From NCBI GenBank assembly GCA_963693305.1, contig OY855905.1, forward strand, positions 41,221,895 through 41,285,894: a DNA stretch of 64,000 nucleotides, in the 5' to 3' direction. The stretch is from Meandrina meandrites. Its lineage: Eukaryota; Cnidaria; Anthozoa; Scleractinia; Meandrinidae. Below, one piece after another: positions 10,514 to 21,365 of the stretch (the first letter of the stretch is position 1; each line of letters opens with the position of its first letter). A program made the position numbers and the translations under genes. The notes beneath the pieces were generated by a model, which saw only the letters and a program-made list of their open reading frames with translations, ran no database searches and had not been told where the DNA came from.

Positions 10514-12950
10514 TCAATTGTTTCCAAGGATAAAGCCAATGAAAGCCAAACTCATCACGTTAAGACAGCTGCTAAGCGAAACTTCTGCTTTGGATAGTTT
10601 TAGCTCTCCAGGTTTTTCAGGTAAGGTCAACTTTCCAACATTGCAAAGATCTTCAAAACAGCATTTTACGTCACAATAAACAGCTTTGGTTATGTTATAC
10701 TCGCTACGAGGAAGCATTTCCTTCTTGCATCTTTCAGGGTCACACATTTCCTGTAAATAACAGCAAGAAATATTTTAATATTTAAAAATAAATAATAAAT
10801 ATATAAATAACTAGATAAATAAATAAGAATGAGTCGAGTCGAGGGTAGGGTAGGGTAGGGTAGGGTAGGGTAGGGTAGGGTAGGGTAGGGTAGGGTAGGG
10901 TAGGGTAGGGTAGGGTAGGGTAGGGTAGGGTAGGGTAGGGTAGCGTAGGGTAGGGTAGGGTAGGGTAGGGTAGGGTAGGGTGGGGTAGGGTAGGGTAGGG
11001 TAGGGTAGGGTAGGGTAGGGTAGGGTAGGGTAGGGTAGGGTAGGGTAGGGTAGGGTAGGGTAGGGTAGCGTAGGGTAGGGTAGGGTAGGGTAGAGTAGGG
11101 TAGGGTGGGGTAGGGTAGGGTAGGGTAGGGTAGGGTAGGGTAGGGTAGGGTAGAAAGAAATGGAGTGGAGTGGAGCAGGGTGGAGTGGAGTGGAGCGGAG
11201 TTAGTTGGGTGGAGTGCAAGTGCAGTGCAGAAGAATGTAGAATTATTTCTAACCCTAACCCTAACCCTAACACCGCATCATACCTTGATGGCGCAATACT
11301 TAGCAAAAACATTCTCCTGTTTATTTGATTTAATTAGTTTTGAACGAAGCACTGTGAGACAACCCTGGTTCTCCACAGGAATGCCATGATGAAGCTCTTT
11401 ACAGTCAAAAGTGCTGCTCGTCTTCAAGCAGTCATCCCAGGACACATACGAAGTGCAAACGTGGCATTGTTTTGAAAAGCCTGAAAAAAAGGAAACATTA
11501 TGAATTAAAGTCTGTAAGAATTGTTCTGATGCTTTAATAAACTATAAAAGAAGGCATATTTGTGTGACACAATAGGTAGGGGAGATGTAGGGTGGTTTGA
11601 AGTAACAAAATATTTGGTCATGTCCAAAAAATCCCCTCCTAGTGCCATATATAGCCTATCATGTAGATTTCGCATGATCTTCTTTTCTTCCAACCATCCT
11701 CTTAGAAGCAACTTGAGAATTGTTAAGAATTGAAACAAAAACTTGCATTCTTAGCTATAACAAAAGTATTAGAACAATCTTGATCTCAGACGCCCCGTCA
11801 TCCTTATACAGCGGAAGTTGACACATGAATTTCCTGATACTCTCGCCTAATTGTTGCCGAGTTGATTGTCACAAATCCCCATAATCCGCGCGGTCCCTTT
11901 GCACTCATGTTTTTCAGTATCACACTTGACGGACTAAGAAACAACAGAGGTTATTCTTTTAGTCTATAACTTCGCATGAAATATGCTGATTACCGTGACT
12001 GGTGAAGTTGATATAAGTTTTTACTATTTTCCTTATCGATTTCAAGGTGATGCTATTTAAATGAGAATTTTTTATTTTTATTTTTAAATGTATTAAACAA
12101 ATTTTTATTCATGTTAACATTTGTAAACCGTACATTCATACGTTTTTTATTTGCTAACGTTTTTTCATTCATGTATCTCATACATTTTAAAGTTTGTAGA
12201 ATTTAGATTTCCCTGTTTTTTTTTTTTCATTTTTTTGTGATTCACCTGCAACGTAGCTGGTGCGTTACCGCAGATTTTGTTGGTCACATCTGCAGGGTCC
12301 AAGCCTAAATTAAACATTGAACTGAAATTGCGTTTTGTTTCCAAACCGTGGCCGCAGAGGACGGCAAACGTCTATTATGCTTCCTTTTTTCAAATGATAC
12401 AGTTTGATCTCCGACAATTCGAACCCTCATTAACTCGAACCTCTCGACTCTAACCTTTTTCGATTCCCCTTTAGGTCATTTTCTTACTAATTTTGTCCTC
12501 GATAGCTCGAGCCCCTAATAACTCGAACGTTTTTCGTTTTTCTTTGAAACACTCCCAGGACAAACACAAAAGCACGCAGGACACGCGGGATGATTCGAAA
12601 GATTATCAGGGAAACCCGCCCGTAGTTGTTGTCAAAAGGAGATATCAAGAAAAACTTCCGGTGTACAAAAAATATTGAAACGTTTAATAATTTATTTTTA
12701 CAAAATACGAAGTATTTTACCACAGCTGAAACTAGGATTTAACGAGCGTTACAACGATCAACGAGACTTCCCCTGCGCAGGCTATTCGGATCCTGAAATC
12801 AGTGTTCACGGGGTATCAGAAGTGAACACAAAATGTTAAAGTAAACAGCAATATTGTCTGTGGCACAAGAAAATTAAGATTCTTACCTTCTGGCGCCCAC
12901 AGAATCAAGAAAACAGCAGACACAAATACGGCACTAAAACAGCTTTTCAT
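10514..12950 (-). CDS. Ly6/uPAR (LU) domain secreted or GPI-anchored protein
   Basis: Three coding exons join in frame: 12887-12950, 11284-11480 and 10514-10750, giving 165 aa. All junctions are GT-AG and the phases fit (1, then 0). Exon 1 encodes a signal peptide (MKSCFSAVFVSAVFLILWAP). Exon 2 begins after the cleavage region with CHVC and supplies six cysteines. Exon 3 supplies the rest and ends the domain with CCFEDLCN (117-124), the LU-domain signature, followed by a linker and a hydrophobic C-terminal tail (about 150-165) that could be a short GPI-attachment signal. Twelve cysteines lie in the mature domain, more than the usual ten. An N-glycosylation site lies at N106. LU proteins are extracellular three-finger folds acting as receptors or modulators; the ligand here is unknown. 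Intron 2 contains a large TAGGG array. Confidence 0.85.
10845..11152 (+). repeat. (TAGGG)n pentamer array in intron 2
   Basis: An almost unbroken run of about 60 TAGGG units with a few variants (TAGCG, TGGGG, TAGAG). It lies wholly inside intron 2 of the LU gene. The G-rich strand is the template strand of that gene, so the transcript carries the C-rich complement. It is close to, but not, the telomeric hexamer. Right of it is a TGGAG-rich patch (11160-11200). Confidence 0.95.
11251..11272 (-). repeat. Short telomere-like (CCCTAA) tract
   Basis: Three and a half copies of CCCTAA on the plus strand, that is TTAGGG on the minus strand. They lie about 100 bp from the TAGGG array and face it head to head, just before the splice donor of exon 2 at 11283. 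TTAGGG is the standard animal telomere repeat. Confidence 0.85.
12400..12545. mobile_element. Remnant with AACTCGAACC repeats
   Basis: Within intron 1 of the LU gene lie AATTCGAACC, AACTCGAACC and AACTCGAACG. They resemble the subterminal repeats of the element at 19127-19705, and such ends occur in pogo/Tigger-like Tc1/mariner MITEs. The far end cannot be fixed. The rest of intron 1 (11481-12886) shows nothing I can name. Confidence 0.45.
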
Positions 12951-13060
12951 CTTTGATGCTAAATGTTGCACTTTGGAATACTCGATCGCTCTTCTCCGCG
13001 CTGAATCTCCACAAAGAAAGCTGTAATGATATGATATGGACTCTTTCAAAGGTTGCGTCT

Positions 13061-13069
13061 CTTAAATAG
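13061..13069 (-). promoter_or_regulatory. TATA-like box of the LU gene
   Basis: In minus-strand sense this reads CTATTTAAG, about 110 bp upstream of the start codon at 12950. That leaves room for a 5' UTR of roughly 80 nt. It is the only TATA-like motif close upstream. Inferred from position and sequence only. Confidence 0.4.
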
Positions 13070-13089
13070 CACACCCTCACCCTTTCAGA

Positions 13090-14083
13090 ATGTTGTGTTG
13101 ATTGTATCTCATTTCCCTTTGATTTCCGCATGCTGACAGCTTGTAATTTCGAGACCAGGATGTGGAATCGTGGAACGCTGAAGGCGGAAGTTAGCACAAC
13201 GTCGATTTCGTGATGAAAGATACATTTTACCGTAATTTCAATGGACCATTTAATGAACAACAATGCTACAACGTTCAGTATAACAGTAACATGTTTCCTT
13301 CATAAGGAGCAAAACATGTTTACGGTAAATGTTTACGGTACACTCTAAATTAAAATTAAATTTCAGTTGTGCATGGCCATTGGAAGGGACTTGGATAATA
13401 TTAACTCACTTTTAAGTGTATCTTCTTCTCTGCCAGCGACGTAGTTTGTTTCAGTTGTGCATGGCCATTAAGTATGATACAGGCTCGATTTCCGCCGCTC
13501 TTAGTTCGAGCCTATGTATGATATTGCCAACACAACAAATAAATACTCAGTGATAAAAATAAACAGCGGACTAAAAAACATCAAAAGTATTCTGCCAGAC
13601 GTAATGCTTTTTTGGCTAAATTGCCAGTGACTGTTCTTCGGCGACAAGCGACTTATGTTTTTTATGTTTTTATGGGAAATGCCAACATTTCAGTAGTCAC
13701 GAGCCTATAGGCTCTTGATGTTCTTGTGTTCAACTATTCTCTTTTAATTTATAGGAAACAAAGCCCTAATACGACACGCTGTCCGTACCAGTCTCACGCA
13801 ATTTCTATGTCGCGACCTTTCCGTGATTTCGTCTTAAATTTCCTCAATTAGACATAACTGTGCAAAGGTGAAAGTCAAGGAAGTAGATTAAATTTAAAGT
13901 AAGCGGATTACACTGTTTACCCTGCAGCAGTATTTTGTGAGATACTGCATAAATACATGAGGGAAGAGTGCCAAGTACGTGCGAATGCTTGCTTATGTGT
14001 GCGCCATAATTTCGGTCTCGAACTCTTTCCGTCGTCTTTAAATAAAAATAGAAACTCCAAGCAATCTAAAGTGGCGGTATTGA
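13090..14083. other. Intergenic, nothing recognised
   Basis: No supportable gene. A duplicated phrase CAGTTGTGCATGGCCATT occurs at 13364 and 13451, a local direct repeat about 87 bp apart. Confidence 0.4.
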
Positions 14084-14237
14084 GCTGATACACGATAAAG
14101 GCTCGATTCCCGCTGCTGTCTCGAGCCCGGTCTTTGTTCTAAAATAGCGGCTGGTAATCGAATGTAAGCTTAGAGCTACAGAGTTTCGACTCGTGTTTGT
14201 CAAAGTTTGTATAAACTTATAAGCACGTTTGGTAGTG

Positions 14238-14519
14238 GGAGGCGCGGTAGCCTAATGGTTAGTGCTCTGGACTCCGGCTCGGGCGGTCTGGGTTCGAGCC
14301 CTGGCCGGGGCACTGCGTTGTGTTCTTAGTGCCTCTCTCCACCCAGGTGTATAAATGCGTACCGGCGAATTTACTGCTGGGAGTAACCTTGCAATGGACT
14401 ACCATCCCATCCAGGGGGAGTAGAAATACTCCTAGTCGCTTCATGCTACGGAAACCGGGATAAGCTCCGGCCTGATGGGCCACTAGGCTCGTATGCAGAC
14501 TTTTTTCTTTACTTTGCGC
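14238..14519 (+). mobile_element. tRNA-derived SINE
   Basis: A tRNA-like head (box A around TAGCCTAATGGTTAGTGC, box B GGTTCGAGCCC) is followed by a conserved body including CCAGGTGTATAAATGCGTAC and a T-rich tail. A 9-bp target duplication TTGGTAGTG flanks it (14229-14237, 14520-14528), and block A1 lacks it. The same family occurs at 26104-26366 (minus) and 47187-47491. The open frame of 74 codons on the opposite strand is meaningless. Confidence 0.9.
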
Positions 14520-15514
14520 TTGGTAGTGTGAAACGCGCTCATTTGTCTTTTATTTAGATGATTCGCTTAAGATGTTTCAACCTGACCAACATCCTTTTAA
14601 ATCGTAATGCATTTCTAACTCCTATTCCCCAAAATCTGGCTTTTTTTCCTGCGAAAATTAATGTTGTTCTGTTCTTGTTTTCGTTCACTTTCTTCACTTC
14701 CAAAGATCCACTCCAGGCCGGATACTTGTCATCTCTGAAAGACTCGGCGCAGATCCAAGTCTCGCGAGCAACAGGATGCGTTTTAGCTTTCAGGTCAAGA
14801 ACAGTGAAAAGTGAAACATTGCAAAAACGTGTCATGTTCTTTTTTTACTTTTAATCACGAAAAAATGGAAAACGTACCACGCATTCACTAAGATTAATAA
14901 GTTTGGAATTTGTGCTTCTTTGGGTAACTTTTGTCGTTTCAACTCGAAGTAGAGAAAAGAAACAGGAAATGAGAAAAAGGAAAGTGATTGAGGGCTGTAC
15001 TGATATCATGTCACCTCAAGGTCAACCCACCCAGAGAAAATTAATGCTTCAGCAAAATATTGGTCTCGTAGCTTCAGCGAGAAGGAATGAAATTCCTGTC
15101 TTCGATTGAAAAAAACGTGTGTATTGATTCAAAGATGAGCACGAAAGCACGCAAATTCTTTATGATGTCATTAGATGAAATCTTCATTAGATGTCATTGT
15201 GAAAAAAAAAAGGTTTTTGTTCAGTAGCGTTTTTTTTGGTTGTTTAATTTAAGTCGTGGTTGCTAAGCCGTGGAACTAAATAATGATGATTTGCGGCAAA
15301 GTCCTTCTTCTGTTTCGTTTCCTAATCAGTGAAATAATATTTTTTGTTTTATTGGCACACATCGGTAAATAATCTGGTGCATCTTATTTAGATGAATCGA
15401 AACCCTTACTAAGTGCGTGCTCCACTTTAAATTAAGTATGCTTGTGCTTCGGCTCGCTGTTCTGCGTCCACTGGATATCACTTTGAAAAGAATTCCAGTG
15501 AATTGTGAGCAATA

Positions 15515-15787
15515 TTAATAACAAGCACAAAATGTACCTGAAAGAAAAATATTCTGGTGAACCGCAGAGATAAACACTGCTAAAAGCAAAAGGAAACTCC
15601 ACGTGGTTCTTAAAAAGCTTTCGCTATGAAAACAATTGATGCAACGTTTTGTCTCTAGTAACTCGCATACATGGCCAAAATCCAACGAAAAGTTGAGGTG
15701 CTTCAATAGAAATAAGCATGAGTTGGCCTGTGTTTCTACGCTTGACACGTGTTGAAACATGTGCTCTTGAGTGTATCTGCTTAACAA
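15515..15787 (-). other. Possible N-terminal exon in both A copies
   Basis: On the minus strand a frame ends in a strongly hydrophobic segment (TTWSFLLLLAVFISAVHQNI) followed by a potential splice donor (TCAG|GTACAT here, TCAG|GTGCAT at 1606 in copy A1). Frame and residues just upstream differ between the copies through indels. It could be a signal-anchor exon of a duplicated gene or a relic. I do not recognise a product and found no convincing partner exon. Confidence 0.25.
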
Positions 15788-15879
15788 AGAAGAGGAAATT
15801 TTTCACTTGATACTGGGCTATTCCTCTTATGCAAATGACCATTTTCAGAGATATGAATTATACATGTGTCTCTCGTTAA

Positions 15880-16536
15880 GGACGTTCGCGCTAATTGTTT
15901 ATGCGCATCCTTACTGCGCACGTAATTCCTGTCGCAACGCTACGCCACGTCATGCATAGAGCGCGCGCGCTGAGGAATCTTTCCAACAACATATAGGCTG
16001 AGTAGCCGTTGCGATAACTTCGCTTGCAGTTTGCTAGCTTAAATGGTCGGTGACCCCTACTTTTTTCTTTACAGATCACTTTTGTTAACGATTATCTACG
16101 TTTTGTGAGAAAATGAAAAAAATCTATCGATTAAAAGGTTGATTTTTTTTGCCCCACGTACGTTCGAATTCCGCTTTTTGATCTTTTCGTTTTGCCGTAC
16201 GACGGGTTCAAATGCCTCTTCCAGGGCTACGTTTTGCATAAAAGATGGCAACACTTAAAATTATTTACGCAACAGACGCACTTCTTCAAAATATCACCAA
16301 GATCGTTTGCCTCCTTTTTCTCATCATCGATAATTTAAACTACAAACCTTGAAAGCCGTACGAAATTACGTGCGCCAATTTTTCAAAATCAGGGTAGTTT
16401 TCTTCAGACTTTATCTCTGAAACGAAGTCGGTGACCCCCACTTTTTTTTGTATTTCTGACACAAGTAACTCATTATCCGTCCTCAGTAAAAATTTTAGAA
16501 AAATCTATCGACTAGAAAATTTTCGCGCGAACGTCC
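15880..16536. mobile_element. 657-bp TTAA MITE with GGACGTTCGCGC ends
   Basis: Perfect 12-bp terminal inverted repeats GGACGTTCGCGC lie between duplicated TTAA sites (15876-15879, 16537-16540). The paralogous empty site is at 1951-1954 in copy A1 (CTCGTTAAGCTG). A phrase CGGTGACCCC[C/T]ACTTTTTT occurs twice inside (about 16047 and 16430), so the interior is partly an internal repeat. TTAA targeting is typical of piggyBac and Kolobok transposases. No transposase is encoded. Confidence 0.9.
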
Positions 16537-16877
16537 TTAAGCTGTTTGGGAAAGACCCAAAATATTCAGGCTCCAAGGAAATTGAGTTAGGTCGAGGTAA
16601 TTCAGGCTTTCTTTGAAATTCAATGACTTTGTAACGCGAATTCCTTTTAACTTTTTAGGCTGATAGCCGGCACAGACCGACCTGCACACCAGGCTGATGA
16701 GAAGAGACGAATAAACAAAATCATTCTCCAACACTGCTTCGTAGAGTACAAATAACGCGCGAAACGAGTACAAATATCACACGATATTTGTACCCGTCTC
16801 ATTCCCCCGACCGCGCGAAAAATTAAAAACCTTAGCAAGCCAGAATTTTGGGGAAACGAACTGAAAACGTTGGATTA

Positions 16878-18427
16878 GGCCTTTTGCAACAATTTGTCAC
16901 GTGACCGATTTTCCCTTAGCAACGCCATACTGGAGGGCAAACAATGTAGCTTTTCCTTGGTAACGAACAAAGCGCGAGTGACCGGAACTGTCATTAAGGT
17001 GAGATAAAAGCTTTTTAAATGTTTTCTTTGTTATGATGCCACAAAAAAACACTAAGACAATATCGCTTAGGAATTTTTACATACATATGAAGTAGTTTAG
17101 GACTGAATCGGCTTCTAAAAGTCGGGCTTCAGGCTCGTGAAGTTTTAGCACGTGCTCGCTTGAAGCGACAGTAATGGCGGCCGCTTACACAAATATTGAT
17201 TTATTAGTTCGAGGTGATCTTTATTTGATGCTGATATTTAAGCCTTGAGAATGAAAATATTGAATGATAGCTTGTTTTGAACTTCAGGATGAAAAGTGTT
17301 ACATCATGGCTACGGCTGTTGGCGACGCTACTTCGAGTGAAGCTGAAGGTGAGTTTCTGAGTTGAGTCGCATGTTGTTGTTGTGTTTACGCACAGCATGC
17401 AGCAAATATAATAGTAGCACATCCAAGTGTAGAATCTCCTTTTTTAAACGACGTAACCTTAGAGCGCGCTCAAGTTAGTTTTTCTTATATTCACAGGTAT
17501 GGAGTCAAAAGATTTAACCAAGTTCCCAGATATTTCTTTCGCAGAAGTCGAAGGTTATGCTCAGAAGGCGTCGGGCTGCGAACATACTCGAAAAGCTTAC
17601 AAGCTTTTCGCTGAGCCCGGCTACCTTCACGATAAAAAAGGTACATGCAATCTGGGATATTTCAACTTTTAAGTGAGGAAATGCATACAAAGGTGTTTTG
17701 GACATTTCTAGATAAAAAGGACCTAACGTTTACAACAATAAAAAAGTATAATAGACTTAAATGATGTGCGAAAGAAATATCTGGGAACTTGGTTAAATCT
17801 TTTGACTCTACGCCTGTGAATATAAGAAAAACTAACTCGAGCGCGCTCTAAGGTTACGTCGTTTAAAAAAGGAGATTCTACACTTGGATGTGCTACTATT
17901 TGCTGCATGCTGTGCGTAAACACAACAACAACATGCGACTCAACTCAGAAACTCACCTTCAGCTTCACTCGAAGTAGCGTCGCCAACAGCCGTAGCCATG
18001 ATGTAACACTTTTCATCCTGAAGTTCAAAACAAGCTATCATTCAATATTTTCATTCTCAAGGCTTAAATATCAGCATCAAATAAAGATCACCTCGAACTA
18101 ATAAATCAATATTTGTGTAAGCGGCCGCCATTACTGTCGCTTCAAGCGAGCACGTGCTAAAACTTCACGAGCCTGAAGCCCGACTTTTAGAAGCCGATTC
18201 AGTCCTAAACTACTTCATATGTATGTAAAAATTCCTAAGCGATATTGTCTTAGTGTTTTTTTGTGGCATCATAACAAAGAAAACATTTAAAAAGCTTTTA
18301 TCTCACCTTAATGACAGTTCCGGTCACTCGCGCTTTGTTCGTTACCAAGGAAAAGCTACATTGTTTGCCCTCCAGTATGGCGTTGCTAAGGGAAAATCGG
18401 TCACGTGACAAATTGTTGCAAAAGGCC
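16878..18427. mobile_element. 1.55-kb fold-back element with 0.66-kb arms
   Basis: The left arm 16878-17543 and right arm 17767-18427 are near-perfect inverses around a unique spacer of about 220 bp. The ends are GGCCTTTTGCAAC/GTTGCAAAAGGCC and are flanked by TA on both sides. The A1 copy (2285-2300) shows the site without the element. The left arm plus spacer carries what looks like the 5' end of a gene: an ATG exon 17306-17348, a GT-AG intron, and a second exon 17497-17640 with donor GTACAT. The right arm carries the mirror image of exon one and the start of exon two. TA duplication fits Tc1/mariner-type targeting, but such long arms are unusual. Confidence 0.85.
17306..17640 (+). CDS. Two-exon 5' gene fragment inside fold-back element
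   Basis: Exon one (17306-17348) encodes MATAVGDATSSEAE and ends at GAAG|GTGAGT. Exon two (17497-17640) begins after TTCACAG, continues in phase and encodes 48 residues including KFPDISFAEVEGYAQKASGC and YKLFAEPGYLHD, ending at a possible donor (AAAG|GTACAT). Together these give 62 residues. No later exon is visible before the right arm begins. I do not recognise the protein. It may be the amino end of a host or transposon gene captured during formation of the inverted repeat. In the mirrored right arm the Met-Glu at the start of exon two is mutated. Confidence 0.45.
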
Positions 18428-18814
18428 TATAAATCTCTTATCAGACGTTTTAGTGTGTTAAGAGAGGGTCCACCTGAAAACCATGCAGTATTAAAATTTG
18501 AGTCTACATCGACCCTCTCAGATTTTGTTTATATTTTGCATGGAGTTACATATTGAGGTGCTAATACTATAGGTAGAATATTATCGCCAGATTATTTAAC
18601 GTGTGGAAGATGTCGTGGTTAACGTGTCCATGATCGGTTTTCAGCCAGAAAATACCCAAATTTTGACCCATCTTTCAGCAAAAATATCTCTTAAAGCATT
18701 GAAGCTTTCCACATCAAAACAACCGTGTCATTAATATAACCAAATACAATTTCAATGATACCATCAAAATTATCAATCACTTTCTGGTTTGGAATTAAAC
18801 CTATTTTAAAAATA

Positions 18815-19980
18815 ATGCATCAGTCAATTGAAACCCCGGCCCCCCGACCCCGGGGACTTGGCGGGGATTTAACGCGTCCAAAGCCGGGATTTAATGCACT
18901 TTTAACGGCGCGTTGGCCCCGGTGGGCGGTGGATTTAACAAATTGTCAGTAGACCGGGGCCGTGGAGCGATGATTTAACAGAACTTTAACATCAAATTAA
19001 AGGTGGACTTCTGCATCTAATAAAAGTAAAATCGGCACATTGAAGGCCAGCTCTCGCTGCACATGGAAATTGCAGCTTAAGAGGCTGGGGCTGAATTTCA
19101 AATAGACCAACGATATCGATTTAAGTTACAGTCGACTTCCGATAACTCGAACCCTCGCTAACTCGAACCAAAATCGATTTCCCCTGGATTTCCGTCATAC
19201 ATTTTCTGTAATTTTACCCTCGGCAACTCGAACCTCCCGCAAACTCGAACCAATTTTCGTTTGCCTTCAGGTCATTTTCTATACAATTTTACCCTCGATA
19301 ACTCGAACCATGTCTGTCAATATGTGCCAAGTCAAAACAAGCAGTATACCGTAGTCCAAAACATTGATTTTATCTTGAAATAAAAACGAGTCACGAGTCA
19401 AACCGGCCTCCGAAGCGCCACTCAAAATATGAACTGTACCACTGGGACTGTGCCACGCTGTTGACGTGCTGCAGACGTTCAGTTTGTTTGTGGAGGTCGA
19501 TAACGATTCTTTCAAAAAGAGTACTTATTCTGCTGCTCTGCTTTGTTTCATTCGACTTCTTTATACTATAATCACTAACTGAAAATACAGACTGTATGAA
19601 TAGTAAAACACCAGTTTCTCGTTATTTTTGATTGCTCAGTCTCAACTCCCGATAAGTCGAACCGTTTTCATTTTCCCTTGAAGGTTGGAGTTATCGGGAG
19701 CACGGCAAACACGTAAAACGGTATATATTAGATATTAGATATGTTTATCATTTTTTACTGATGTTTTTTAATGATAACGTTTGTCATTCATTCGTTCATT
19801 CATTCATTCAGTCGACTGTATTTCTCCATTTGGTTCGGATGGCCCCGCTATGCGGGGCTTTTAACAGACGTCTTGGCCCCGGGGGCGGGGAAATATGCCG
19901 TTTTTCAACACTTGGTAAGTGTTAAATTCCCCGCTAAGTCCCGGGGGTCGGGGGGCCGGGGTTTCAATTGACTGATGCAT
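18815..19980. mobile_element. 1.17-kb TGCATCAG-type element
   Basis: Terminal inverted repeats of about 50 bp begin TGCATCAGTCAATTGAAACC at 18816 and continue into GC-rich sequence (CCCCGGCCCCCCGACC). A TAA flanks both ends, compatible with a 3-bp TWA duplication. It shares its first 14 bp with the MITEs at 6517 and 58010 but differs inside, so it is a sister family. A Tigger-like MITE is nested at 19127-19705. Confidence 0.75.
19127..19705. mobile_element. Tigger/pogo-like MITE
   Basis: It begins TACAGTCGACTTCCGATAAC and contains five exact AACTCGAACC motifs (about 19145-19310). The right part carries AAGTCGAACC and ends near GAGTTATCGGGAG, the inverse of the start. These ends and a TA target are characteristic of pogo/Tigger-type Tc1/mariner MITEs. 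The right edge is approximate. The open frame of 78 codons inside (minus) is not a transposase. Confidence 0.6.
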
Positions 19981-20929
19981 AAGGTCTTGTGGGCAATGTG
20001 TGACAGTTAAGATTTTAGGGTAAAATTACGTTTGAATATCGCCGATGCGGCGTTGTTTAAAGACTTTCATTAGCCACTATTTTATGAAACTTTCATCGGA
20101 TAACAAATTAAAATCAACAAAAGTCTGTAAAGTTGAAACTACACGTGTGATTTAAACGTACGAAGATGTGCTACACGTGAGTGCAGGAACTCAAATGTTT
20201 ACAACGAATTTCGTAACATGATAGATAGGTCGGCTGAGGACACAAGAAAACCGCTTAAATAAATGTAATAAAACGTTTAATATCTAAAATAGCTATCGAT
20301 GTTAAGTGTCTTGTTATATAGTGCCTTTAGGACAGACTTACGGAGTGGAATGAAGATAAACAAGTCACTTGCCATGTTCATCGATCGACTTCAAGCTAAT
20401 CTTCTCGAGTAGATTGATTCAGGAAGAGAAACCCTCTGCCACTTCTGTCTGGCCGGTAGTCATAACCTTCACAAACAATCCCGCAAGGCTTATAGATGCG
20501 ACTTGTCCCGTAAATGAACGTCTCAGTACAACAAATTTTACAAGATTCTTTTCACCCGGCGCCATCTTGTTTCAGACTAGTACCCAGTCTCTCAAAACTC
20601 GCTTAAATTTATTGGTTCCACACAGTAGCCGCGCTGGCACGCAACTAACATAATTGATTAGAAACATTTGCCAAAGGAAACCGAAAACCCCTGCCAACAT
20701 GATCTTGACTAAAACGCTACTAGGATTCGACCTGTAACTACGAGGGTCCATACGAATGCAAACGAGACCAGGCGAACGCCCACGAGTTATGAGCATGAAA
20801 TCTATCATTCTTTGACCTATCTGTTTTCCTTCGACATTAATTAGTTTATTTATCAATAATAATTGTTAGTAATCGTAACTATAACGAAATTTTCGATTTT
20901 TTTTTTTTTACTCAGGGGCCATTTACATG

Positions 20930-21200
20930 GAAAGAGGATGATCCCAGCACTAGGATCATCTTCCTTTCATGTAAAATAGAATGATCCTAGTGCTAGGATC
21001 ATCCTAGTACTAGGATCATCCGAGCGCGATATGTTTCAAGCTTTCAGTTTACATGTGGACGGTTGCATTTGGCTCTAGCACTAGTATTATCCCTCATCTC
21101 AGATAGGATGATCCTGGCACTAGGGCCAAATGCCACCGTTCACATGTAAGCTGCAAGCTGAAAACATATCGCGCTCGGATGATCCTAGTAGTAGATTTCT
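20930..21200. mobile_element. Palindromic GATGATCCTAG element
   Basis: The 10-12 bp motif GATGATCCTAGT/ACTAGGATCATC recurs at least six times, often as immediate palindromes (GATCCTAGTGCTAGGATC). Two of these blocks bracket a long hairpin, 21020-21177, whose arms (CCGAGCGCGATATGTTT and its inverse, about 60 bp) are near-perfect. There is no coding content. It is a fold-back element; the family is not recognised. Confidence 0.65.
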
Positions 21201-21239
21201 CCTTGTACCTGAATAATCCTTAACAGTTATATCCTGTGG

Positions 21240-21365
21240 AATCGCGTGCATATTTAGCCGACAATGTCGTAGGCTTAGACGATATCCCGCAAGATCGAGC
21301 AGGATGATTGTTTTATTATTCAACAAATTGTCAACGAAAAATGTTTTACACCTAGAAATAACGTG
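21240..21365. repeat. Dispersed repeat, copy 1
   Basis: The stretch around GGATGATTGTTTTATTATTC and TTGTCAACGAAAAATGTTTT recurs in altered form at 22310-22420 (GGATAATTGTTTTATTATTC, GGTCGACGAAAAATATTTTA). It is a shared internal part of an interspersed element. Boundaries are not defined. Confidence 0.5.

Larger units (their letters stand above)
14084..18461. repeat. Segmental duplication, copy A2
   Basis: Second copy of block A (compare 1-2330). It has gained a SINE (14238-14519), a TTAA MITE (15880-16536) and a 1.55-kb fold-back element (16878-18427), each of which is absent at the corresponding point of A1. It lacks the roughly 500 bp found at 770-1265 of A1. At 18458-18461 the copy is cut by a large TTAA element, and its continuation (copy B2) resumes after the SINE at 26366. 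Confidence 0.85.

Noticed and set aside
10782..11312. 176-codon minus-strand frame of repeated PTLPY
   Set aside because: It is only the translation of the TAGGG pentamer array. A 5-bp repeat read in three frames gives the same pentapeptide-like pattern. It lies in an intron.
14238..14310. tRNA-like sequences in the GGAGGCGCGG family
   Set aside because: The same head plus body occurs at three places with target duplications, so these are SINEs and not tRNA genes.
14554..14835. 93-codon minus frame with ARETWICAESFRDDKYPAWS
   Set aside because: It is open in both A copies, but residue changes are frequent and non-conservative, and I found no start or splice partner. Probably neutral repeat sequence.
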